NCBI RefSeq assembly: GCF_022539505.1
Contig: NC_061510.1
Coordinates: 94,256,292-94,320,291 of the forward strand
Direction of reading: 5' to 3'
From: Lolium rigidum
Lineage: Eukaryota; Streptophyta; Magnoliopsida; Poales; Poaceae
Length of the DNA stretch: 64,000 bases
Position numbers and translations under genes: made by a program. Below, piece after piece: positions 55,460 through 64,000 of this stretch; the first letter of the stretch is position 1; each line of letters starts with the position of its first letter. A model generated the notes under the pieces. The model ran no database searches. It had not been told where the DNA came from and saw nothing but the letters and a program-made list of their open reading frames with translations.

Positions 55460-56500
55460 TTGAACACTTTGTACTTCATGTAGTTACAGCTTGTACTTCC
55501 TGCAGTCACCACCTGTACTTCTCAAGTTACTGCTTTTTGTACTTCCCGCGAATGTACTTACTTGGGAGGATTTTATTTGGACACTTACTACTTCCCCTGG
55601 TTATCGGTTGTACTTCTTGTAGACAACACTTGTACTGCTCAGAATCACTGCTTGTACTTCTCCGCGGATGATGGGATTATTAATTTTTTGCTTTTAGTCG
55701 ATTTTCTCGTACTTCCCTATATTAAGTGGATGCATTGCTCGCACCGAATGGCTGCACTTCTCATCCCCAAGTACTTGAACTTTCCTCCATATGACGGGAT
55801 TATTTTTGTTTTTTCTACATTTATTTTTGTATGTTTTCTTGTACTTCTTATATTCAATGGGTGTACTGCTCGTGCCAAATGGTTGTACTTCTCTGTGTCA
55901 AGTATTTGAAATTTATCGCTGATGAAGGGATTATTTTGCTTTTTCAACATTTGGTTTTTGTTTGTTTTCTTTTACTTCTTATATTACGTGGGTGTACTAT
56001 TCGTGTGTAAAAGGGTGTATTTCCAGAAAGAGAACATGTGTACTTCCTATCCCCGATGTCTTGTACTTCCGGGCGCTACTGTGTGTACTTCTTGCAGAAA
56101 TTTTAATTATCATTTCTTAGATTTCCAGAAATAAAGTGTACTTGTCGAAATTGAAGTTTTGAACTTTCTGACGTGAATATATGTACTTCCCAAAACTTCT
56201 TTAGTTGTTATATTGTTTTCATAACTATCTCAAATTGAACCCTAGTACTTCGTCGAAGTTACCGTGTGCACTTCCTACCCGATAGTTTTTTATGTGGATG
56301 ATTTCATTATTTTGTCTCCACTTCACATCGGGATTTTGTGTACTTCTTGGAACCAAAGGTTGAATAGTATGTATGCACTTTTAGAAAAAATGCTAACGCT
56401 TAGACGTGTGTCCTTCTCTAATTTTATAATTGCACTTATTTTCTCAGCAAGCATGTACTGCCCAGAATAAAAAACTAGTACTTCCTGCCAACAAACAAGT
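55460..56500 (+). repeat. GTACTTC-rich tandem zone, about 128-bp period
   Basis: The TTGTACTTCTC / TGTACTTCC motif is repeated. A longer period shows in GATGGGATTATT-type words at about 55668, 55793 and 55924, preceded by CTTGTACTTC and followed by TTTGTTTTC.TGTACTTC. Short open readings across it are repeat artefacts. Confidence 0.85.
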
Positions 56501-56574
56501 AGGCTGCCAGTTTTTTTATAAAAAAACAAGTAAGCTGTCTGTTCGAAATAATAAAAAGTGGAACAACACGAGCG

Positions 56575-57010
56575 GTCAAGCGCCCTTTGCGTAACATGAA
56601 TTAGGTGCGGTTGCTACCGTCCGGTGAAGGAGCTGGGGGGGTGGCGGTTGAAGGCGCCAAACGGTGGGATGGTGGGCTGCTTTGGTGTGATGGTGGAAGC
56701 AAAGAGGCAGCAGAGGGGAGGTAGGTTGGGACGGTGGCTGAGACCATCTGTACTGCCGGGCGGCTGCCATCTAGAGGAACAGGAGTAGCCCTAGAGGAGG
56801 GACGGAGATGGCGGATTCTAATGGCGCCGCTAGAGGCGTTGGATCCCAGGCCAGCAACGGGCACGAAGCTCTAGATGTGGGGCTGGGGATTCTGATTATA
56901 TGTTTCTTTGCAGGTATTGATTATACTTCGAGGCTCCACGGCCTACAGCGCAAGGAGCAAATCGACTAGCCTGGAGAGGGTCGGCAGCGCGGGTGATGAA
57001 CACAGCAGCG
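56575..57010. other. GC-rich island 1 inside the large element
   Basis: GC-rich DNA open on both strands without any recognisable domain. It could be captured DNA; I cannot name a source. Confidence 0.4.
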
Positions 57011-58276
57011 CCATTTCGCTAGCTTTTCTCCAACCTAATGACTCTACAAGAGAATTTTCAGATGATTTTAATTAACCCGGACTCTAAATTTCCGATATCC
57101 ACCTGCACTTCTTGGCGTCATTTCTCTGTATTTCCTGTAATCGTTAGTTGTACTTTCGTATAGACTATTTTCTAGCATGACTCTGTACTTATTGGAAATA
57201 AACAGTGTACCGCTCTCAAAGTCTCAAATAAAGAAATTTCATCTTGCAATACTGATTCCAAGCACATGCCTTGTTAACACTAATCAATATCTAGTTTGCA
57301 GAAATTCTCAAATTCTTGCAATGCCGATTCCAAGCACCAATCTACCTTATTTCAGGAAAAACAAAGCCTGTACTGCTTTGAGAAAAGCAAGTAACCTGTA
57401 TCGGGACTAGCTACCTCTCAGTATTAGTATTAACTACAGTAATTCAGTATTACCTAACTTACTCTTTCCCATCTAGCTAGCACATAGCAAATACTTGTAG
57501 AAAGCAGCTGCACTTCACCACCGGCCGCACGACCAAACATACCAGCAAGCTAGCGAAACTGCACTAGCAGACCAGAAATAAGGCAGGATAGCTTACTGCT
57601 GCCGGTCGCAAAGAAATTAAGAGAAACCTGGCTTGAAATCCAGCTCGATCGGCTATCGAGGATCACCAAGCAAGAGCACCAGCACCAGAGGCAACCTGCA
57701 GCACGCGGAAGAGAGCCCCATCCGGGAGGGAGCTCCGCCCCACCATAAACGGATCGGAAATCATAGTAGCAGAACAAGAGGAAATTAAAGAAATTAAAGA
57801 ACATCAAGCAACAGCTCAGTAGTTGCATCTGCATACTGGCGCACACGACCTCGGACGTGGGCAACCGGAAGAAATCGCTCAAAGGCATTTGCAGAAGACT
57901 GACTCGTGAAGTGCCGACACAAGAATTGTAGCTGCAAATCAAAGAGGTTATTTGGCAGATTCTCAGATTGTAGCTGCAAATCAAAGAGAATGTTTGACAC
58001 AAGAATTATAAATTTGCTTAAACTGCCGACACAAATAAAATATACTGCGCTGTTAAGAGTATGCATACTTTCGGGATTCACTTTTAATCTCTCCAGAAGA
58101 TTTCGTTTTCTAAGCGGGAGGTGTACTTTCTCGTAGCAAGTTCTCGTACATTTCCCTGCCAATTTCTTGTACTTCCCAATACCAATTCCGTGCAATTCCC
58201 AACGAAGAACTGTTTATCAGGAACGCAAATTTCATTGTCTGGGTCGATCGAGTGCTCTTCACGCACTTTCTTGTTT
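57011..58276. other. core of the large element, AT-rich, no gene
   Basis: Scattered GTACTT words continue in the left-arm orientation (57150, 57186, 58121 and 58170). A direct duplication of TTGTAGCTGCAAATCAAAGA lies at about 57926 and 57968. Confidence 0.45.
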
Positions 58277-59109
58277 GAGCTAATTACACTTTTAGTCCTA
58301 CAACTTGTTCACCATGTGATAGTTTAGTCCTACATCTTGCAAAACCTACTATAGAGTCCTACAACTTGTCAGCTATGTGAAGTTTTGGTCCTCAGTTAAG
58401 CTGACATGTGGCGTTAACAATTTTGCAGAGAGATCCCTAATATTCTTAATTGGCATAGGACCTTTAGTGCCGCCTGACATGAGGGCTCCACCTGTCAGTG
58501 CGTATGGCGAAAATAAAATTTAACGCGCAGGGTTGAGGATTCGAACTAATGACCTCAGGTTACACGTTACCTCACGGATGCCACTACACCACGAAGAATT
58601 TACTGAACGGATCTACGACGCATTCCTGTTATACACAGAATAGATGATTTTTCACCCTTTTCACGAGAAACGAACTACTTTTTTTTTTTTCCTTTAGCAG
58701 CATGAGTGTTTTATTTATGGCAAATTGTACATCACATGATTTAAGAAAAGTGATGGATGCGTGTTGTCATTTTTCTTGAAAGCTTGTGTGCAGCTATGCT
58801 AGCAAATTTATGAATATAGAAAATGAATTATTTTAGTAAATGATACTTGGATAGAGAGTGAAATACAAATGCATGACCCTTTGCAGAAATTTAATTTTTC
58901 TACAACGCCACAGAGGTCACATACGCAAATTAAAAATATTAGGGATCTTTTTGCAAAATCTACAACGCCACATGTCAGCTTTTGATTAACCGAGGACCAA
59001 ATCTTCACATCATAGACAAGTTATTGGACTGCGATTTCACGTTTTGCAAGATGTAGGACTAAACCTTCACATTGTAGACAAGTTGTTGGACTACAGGTGT
59101 AATTAGCTC
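58277..59109. mobile_element. Mutator-like MITE, 833 bp, TSD TTCTTGTTT
   Basis: GAGCTAATTACAC starts the element and GTGTAATTAGCTC ends it, with TTCTTGTTT at 58268-58276 and 59110-59118. Inverted similarity runs about 190 bp inward, covering TAGTCCTACAACTTGT / ACAAGTTGTTGGACTA and CTGACATGTGGCGTT / CGCCACATGTCAG. No transposase is present. A tRNA-like segment lies inside (58530-58596). Confidence 0.95.
58530..58596 (-). repeat. tRNA-like segment with Pol III A- and B-box words
   Basis: On the minus strand TGGTGTAGTGGCATCCG (58591-58575) matches an A box/D arm and GTTCGAATCC (58546-58537) matches a B box/T arm. In between, AGGT..ACCT could form a short anticodon-like stem. A full cloverleaf with acceptor stem is not evident, so this is a tRNA relic and not a tRNA gene. 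Confidence 0.5.
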
Positions 59110-59284
59110 TTCTTGTTTACTTAGAAGAGGAGCATCCACTGGCAGTAGTAGCAAGCGCAACTGCGCAAGCAGAGAGAAAACATAACTGCACTCAACCACG
59201 ACCTTGTACTGCCCTGTCTGCCCACGACAATATAGTTGTTCTTTTTTTACATCAACATGATGATATCACAGTTTTCTACACAGA

Positions 59285-59900
59285 ATTCCCAGAAAAATCG
59301 GAGGAGCAGAGAGTGCCCGGCCGTTCCTCCCCTCCCGCGACGGGCATCACACCGGAAGCCACAGAGAAGAACGACCTTGGAGTCTTGGACGGAGGAGGAA
59401 TTGGCGCAGCGCTCTGGACAGATGGGCGGCCGGATTCCTACCGGCCAGGAGAAGCACATCAGAGCAGATGAGAAGGGGGCTGGAGGTCGGGCGGCTTTAG
59501 AGAAACTCGCAGCAGCAGGCGCCAGTCCTCGGACAAGGGCGGTTGGGCAGCCAGGCGGCGCCGGAAGGTGTGGCTCGCGGGGAACCTCCATGGAGGCGCG
59601 CAGCAGAACGTCTTCAGAGAGCCGGCGCGGGGAGAGATCTCGTCGTTGGGGCCCGGCAAAGAGGAATCGGCGGTGGCGGAAGCTCCCTGGCTGGCGGCGC
59701 GGGGTGTGTGGGTCGGTCGCGGAGGATGTGGGGACGCGGCGGCGCGGGGTGTGTCGGCAGCAGGGCGTATGGGGGCGGCGGAGATGGGCTGCGTCGGCGG
59801 CAAGCTCCGACCGTCTGCAGGAGCCTGGGCGTGCGGCTGTGAGGTCGTGGGGAAGTGGGTGGCCGGTTGGTGGGGATTTAGGAGATGGCCGGTTGGTTTT
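59285..59900. other. GC-rich island 2 inside the large element
   Basis: Open for more than 230 codons on both strands, but both readings are Arg/Gly/Ser/Pro-rich without a domain. Judged non-coding or a decayed captured fragment. Confidence 0.4.
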
Positions 59901-59971
59901 TTCTTTGAGACACGTTAATCGCCTCCTTATAAGCTTAAAGTGCTCAAAATAATATTCTGCACACCTATATA
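59901..59971 (+). repeat. 71-bp direct repeat, copy 1
   Basis: Nearly identical (one mismatch seen, AAGCTTAAAG versus AAGCGTAAAG) to 60357-60427. It contains AGTGCTCAAAATAATATTCTG, a word of the element's end signature. Confidence 0.95.
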
Positions 59972-59981
59972 GGAAGCTCAA

Positions 59982-60345
59982 TTGGGGCACCTAGGAGCAT
60001 GGGCACCAAACGTGTATTTCGTACATACCTGGAGTGTACGTGTCTAAATTACACATACCTAAGGTTTACATACCTAACATATACACATACAAGTTACACA
60101 TACCTAACATTTACATACTTAACATACACACATGCAAGTTACACATACCTAACATATATATACACGTATCAGTGTACGTACATCTTAGGTATGCAATACC
60201 TTAGGTATGTATCACTTGAGTATGCATATCTTAGGTATGTATACCTTAGGTATGTGTAACTTAGGTATGTATACCCTCAGGTATGTGTACTACAAAGCAA
60301 AAATACGCGTATATACGTATGGTGCCCGGGCACCTAGGAGCACCA
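59982..60345. mobile_element. MITE with CACCTAGGAGC ends and internal TTAGGTATG repeats
   Basis: GGGGCACCTAGGAGCATGGG with CACCAAACGTGTATTTCG at the left is inverted at the right as ATACGTATGGTGCCCGGGCA with CCTAGGAGCACC. Inside, ACATACCTAA words in the left half become TTAGGTATGT in the right half, so the element is a large imperfect hairpin. The 97-residue-type Tyr/Thr/Leu reading (59999-60259) is an artefact of this repeat. Confidence 0.65.
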
Positions 60346-60356
60346 GTTAATTTACC

Positions 60357-60427
60357 TTCTTTGAGACACGTTAATCGCCTCCTTATAAGCGTAAAGTGCT
60401 CAAAATAATATTCTGCACACCTATATA
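60357..60427 (+). repeat. 71-bp direct repeat, copy 2
   Basis: Partner of 59901-59971 on the other side of the MITE. Followed by ATAGGGTGACACTATTCTGA and a second CTCTGAGCACC signature. Confidence 0.95.
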
Positions 60428-60599
60428 TAGGGTGACACTATTCTGAAACCAGTGCTCAAAATAATACTCTGAGCACCGTTTCACCCTATAGACGTGATTT
60501 CAGTGGAAAACTGCCCGATACCGCTCCGCAGCGGCCAAGAAAAAAAAATTCCTACCCAGACATGATTAGCTTTTCCCCACGATCCTTAATCAGAGCGCC

Positions 60600-61195
60600 G
60601 CCGGCAACTAACTAGGCCACCAGCAGAACGCTCGGCCGCCGGCGAGCCCTTTCACGCGGACTGCCACCGATCCACCGCAACCATGGCTTCTTCCTGCGCA
60701 TCCATCCCCATCCTTGCCTCCCCGCACGGCTTCCCCGCGCTGCTGGAATTCCGGCGATAGCCTCTGTCCCGCCACCGCCAAATCGACGGCACGCCGCCCG
60801 TCTCCCAGCCTTTTATGCGTCCGCCTAAGGCAGCACACGCCCGGGAGGCGCCGCCGCCGGGGGCCCCACCTCCACCGCTGGGCCGCTGAAGTCGCTCGCC
60901 TCCACGGTTCTCCATTGGATCGAGCTTCGTCGACCTCCTCAACCTGGGCTCTGCTGCCAAGATGCCCTCTACATCACACGCGGGTGCTGTCGGCCTCCTG
61001 GGCGTAGCCTCGCGACCCCCCTCCAGCCAGCTCGGCCTGGCCGCGGAGGCAAAGGCCAGCAGCCTGGCGGCGCTGCCAGTGCCCTCCCATGGCTCTGCTC
61101 GAACTGCTTGGGCCCTGAGTCTAAATTCCTTCATCCCCATGTCCGCGTCTAAAGTCTTTCAGCCAATGCCTGAACTGCTTCAGCGCCTCGTCTAA
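60600..61195. other. GC-rich island 3 inside the large element
   Basis: Open on both strands (162 codons on the minus strand). No domain recognised. Confidence 0.4.
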
Positions 61196-62595
61196 ACTTC
61201 GCGTGGGTTTGAACTTTGAACATGGGGTGTCCGGGTGAACTCCAGCATCTAGTGGCCCTTCATGATGGCGCCAGGAAAGAATCAACCTCAATGCTATCTC
61301 TGAAATTTAATGTGATTGTGAATGCATAGCGCACTGTTGATGTACGTTTATTTGTCAGTTCAACTTCTGTGAAGTTCGCCTTTTCCTGGAATTTTTCTTT
61401 AGTTTTGCTGGGAAGTTCAGGTCGTTCATCCACAAAATTTAATATTTTTCTCTATGTGAAGTTCATGAATGGTTTGTGGTTGCTGGATTGAAAATTGTGG
61501 TTTAGATCCTATATTTCTCTGGCAGCGCAGTACATATAAGCCAACCTAGGAAGTGCACGGCTGGTACTGGCCTGTGCATGTCTTCCTCCTCGCCGGTTGG
61601 GAAGTCGCCACCCAAGCCCAATACTCACAGAGCCACGAAACACCACAGCCGCAAGAGGAAGCTCCACACCGACCACACCAGCTGCAACATCTGAATTCAA
61701 GAGAAGTACGCTCGCGTCGGCGAGGAGCACACAGATCTTGACAGGGATGTGCAAGGCATTTTTTCAGATGATAAGGTGCACGTCTTACAATACACAGTAT
61801 ACACTCTCGTAAACAAAAGCAAGAGTAGTTCAGATGATTACCGGCTAGAAAGTACAAGCATACCCGTATGGGCAGTGCAAGGTTCTGCATGTGGAATGTT
61901 CACTACAACTACGGTGGTTTCTCAAGTTGGACACAAGTGTATCATACTAATTTTCCACTGTACGGGTTTTATTAGCACTAATTTTCTAGGCTTTGTGACA
62001 GTTAAAAAGAGCATGCCTAGCACAGCACGGCGTGACACCGCACGCAAGAAAGAACTAGTTTATATAAAGACGGCTAACTTCTGACAAATATAACGATGCA
62101 CGTCGTGGGAGGCTTGGGCCGAGTGGACGCTTCCGGGTGTGGGCGAAGCCTCCACGGGATGGATCGTCGCCACAGTTTATTAGTACCTCATAAGCCACGG
62201 GACGGATCTCCGAGCGGATGGACGCGTGCCGCGGACGAGCGCGGCTTGCAGCGGAGAAGGTTGAACCACGCTCCCATCGCCGCCTGATGGTCAACATGCT
62301 GCCGCCAGCGGTCACACGTGCTTCCGCAAGGCCACGCTCGCTGCGTTCGGCGCTGCTATTAGTAGGCGCACCTACTCTCCCCGCTTGATTCTGTAAGAAG
62401 CAGGTCATCCTATTCCCCTACCGTATCGAGGAGGGCGCCGCCAATCCTATTCCCCTATCGTATCGAGGAGACCGCGTTATTTTGCTCCTCCTCTACCGGT
62501 GCGAGGCCATCGTGCGGTCAACTGAATCAAGCGCCTCCTTGCATGACTCCACCTACCCGAGCACCATCGGCCCCTCAATCCTGCGCCTCCTTAAT
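61196..62595. other. core of the large element, right side
   Basis: GAAGTTC / GGAAGTTCAGG words appear here in the right-arm orientation (about 61371, 61413 and 61460). A direct duplication CCTATTCCCCTA.CGTATCGAGGAG lies at 62408 and 62448. No gene seen. Confidence 0.4.
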
Positions 62596-62662
62596 TATTT
62601 ACCAAAACTAATTAAGCGTACTTACCGTATCGGGAAGGACGCTTAATTAGTTTTGGTAAATA
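62596..62662. repeat. hairpin with 24-bp perfect arms
   Basis: 62596-62619 (core ACCAAAACTAATTAAGCGT) is exactly inverted at 62639-62662, with a 19-nt loop. It lies at the inner boundary of the right GAAGTAC arm. Confidence 0.95.
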
Positions 62663-62719
62663 CATGATCCTCCTTGTAGCACAAAGAAGGTTATAAAAAT
62701 CATCCATTTTTTACCTCAC

Positions 62720-63340
62720 GAGAAGTACAAGCGGTGACTATGGGAAGTACAAAGCGTCGGTTTTGGAAGTGCAAAACAAAATAATCCCGTCATCCGTGAG
62801 GAAGTTCAAATAATCGACGATGAGAAGTACAACCATTTGACATGACCAATACATACACTTATGATAGGAAGTACAAGAAAACTGACAAAAATCCAAATGA
62901 AGAAAAAACAAAATAATCCCGTCATCCGCGAAAAATTTCAAATACTTGACGATGAGAAGTACAACTATTCGAAACGAGAAGTACAAGCACTTATTATAAG
63001 AAGTACGAGGAAACCGACAAAATCCAAATGTAGTAAAAACAAAATAATCCCGTCACCCCCAAGGAAGTTCAAATAGTTGATGTCGAGAAGTACAACCGTT
63101 TGACAAGAGCAGTACAAGTACCTATTATAGAAAGTACAAGAAAATCGACAAAATACAAATGTAAAAAAATGAAATTATCTCATCACCCAAGAGGAAATTA
63201 AAATAGTTGACGGGTAGAAGTACAACCATTCGACACCGGCAGTATACCCACTTAATATAGGAAGTACAAGAAACCGACAAAATCCAAATGTAGGAAAATA
63301 AAATAATCCCGTCATCCGTGAGGAAGTACAACGAGTTATT
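62720..63340 (+). repeat. GAAGTAC-rich tandem array, about 130-bp period, 5 units
   Basis: ATAATCCCGTCA (or a variant) recurs at about 62781, 62913, 63044, 63173 and 63303. Each unit also carries GAAGTACAACC.TTTGACA and AGGAAGTACAAGAAAA. It is the inverse counterpart of 55460-56500. Confidence 0.9.
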
Positions 63341-64000
63341 CCGAGAAGTACAAGCGGAGACTACATGAAGTACACGAAGTAATTACAGGAACTGCAAATT
63401 GTACAAAGAAAATACTCACACATAAGTTCACATAGCAATGTTGGGAAGTTCAAATATTAATATCTAGGAAGTGCAGAATCTCTTAAATAGAGGCTAGGGA
63501 AAATCTAAAATTATTATTCCGAAACACATGTTTAATTATTATAAAATACAGTAGCATCGAAAGATTTCCGGAAGTACAACCATGAAGGCCAAGATGTACA
63601 AGGACATGTTGCGAGAAGTTCAGATGCGTGTGGTTGGGCTGCACATTTTGTGTGGTCGTGGACCTCAAATGGACAGTGTACGAGAAAATTATAGCTGTTT
63701 TACCGAACACTTTCATGAAACTGCACCAAGAAGTACAACTGCATTGCCCGATAAGTACAAGTTCATGTCGAGGGAAGTTCAGTGCTCTGTTTTTACGGGG
63801 CGGAAATCAATCATCCAAATCTCATCGAGTTGATCACCAACCACTTCAATCATTGTCACCAAAAGCTTTATATGATAGATTATATGTCTAATTTCATTAC
63901 CTACAATATTTTACAATAAATAAATGGATCTAATCCATCAAATTCAAATCGTTATCCCACAGAATAACCGGTAACATGATTTCAAAACTTCTAAAATTAC

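Larger units (their letters stand above)
54363..64000. mobile_element. large inverted-arm element with GTACTTC / GAAGTAC arrays, right end outside the window
   Basis: The left arm (54363-56560) and right arm (62690-64000) are inverse to each other: for example TGATTGAAGTGGTTGGTGAT and TTCCCTCGACATGAGCTTGT near 55300-55390 reappear reversed at 63765-63855, and the ATTAGATCCATTTATTTGTT region at 55209 reappears reversed at 63913. GTACTTC recurs about twenty times from 55468 to 56490, and GAAGTAC more than a dozen times from 62720 to 63780. The core holds GC-rich islands and other MITEs. I find no transposase. Superfamily is unknown: a CACTA-like CACTATTCTG start and a (TA)n flank are both only suggestive. 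Confidence 0.6.

Noticed and set aside
58530..58596. Functional tRNA gene
   Set aside because: A- and B-box words exist, but acceptor and T stems do not pair properly and it lies inside a MITE.
59236..59990. Overlapping 238- and 247-codon frames on opposite strands
   Set aside because: Low-complexity composition, mutually antisense, no domain; a GC-rich island without stops explains both.

Overview
This is plant nuclear DNA, almost certainly from a grass of the wheat tribe (Triticeae; Triticum/Aegilops-like). The support is the make-up of the sequence: Gypsy LTR retrotransposons, CACTA elements starting CACTGGTGGAAA and CACTACAAG, Stowaway, PIF/Harbinger, hAT and Mutator-like MITEs nested in one another, and two intron-containing host genes in repeat-rich DNA. 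The species assignment is inference. One 100-N assembly gap lies at 16713-16812.

Host genes. (1) A five-exon GDSL esterase/lipase on + (24898-30559, 378 codons). Its second intron is swollen to about 4.2 kb by PIF/Harbinger-type insertions, and one codon is missing between the catalytic Asp and His. (2) A ten-exon CLB1/synaptotagmin-type C2 protein on - (48027 down to 44863, 505 codons), complete and apparently functional, with two GC-AG introns. I see no other convincing intact host gene, no rRNA or tRNA gene and no CRISPR.

Layout. 1-3344: 5' end of a minus-strand Gypsy element with a broken gag. 3360-4333: TAA-flanked MITE carrying a nested Mutator-type MITE with a 9-bp target duplication. 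5.2-7.2 kb: decayed gene/transposon fragments. 7952-9066: two LTRs head to head forming a 1.1-kb hairpin. 9.7-12.2 kb: PIF/Harbinger fragment, then a 2-kb LTR-like repeat. 12243-13439: CACTA end with a 106-bp tandem array, cut by a minus-strand LTR retrotransposon (13440-16712) that runs into the gap. 16813-19244: another LTR, cutting into an ORF remnant (to 19554). 19.6-24.3 kb: AT-rich DNA with a MITE and a captured-gene transposon. 24.8-30.6 kb: GDSL gene. 31317-39503: complete 8.2-kb CACTA element with GGA target duplication and a decayed transposon ORF ending in a Ulp1-type protease domain. 39.5-44.4 kb: intergenic, with solo LTR, Stowaway, hAT remnant and a poly(A) retroposon. 44.9-48.3 kb: CLB1 gene. 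48.5-50.2 kb: two related tandem arrays. 51.6-53.9 kb: inverted second copy of the 10-12 kb LTR repeat, carrying a hAT MITE whose empty site is seen in the first copy. 53.9-54.4 kb: a MITE sitting inside a (TA)n microsatellite. 54363-64000: an unusual large element, not complete in the window, whose arms are inverted and packed with GTACTTC / GAAGTAC motifs in tandem arrays.

The two host genes show no functional link: one is a predicted secreted esterase, the other a membrane-anchored lipid-transfer/contact-site protein. The window's main interest is its nested transposon stratigraphy and the large GTACTTC element.
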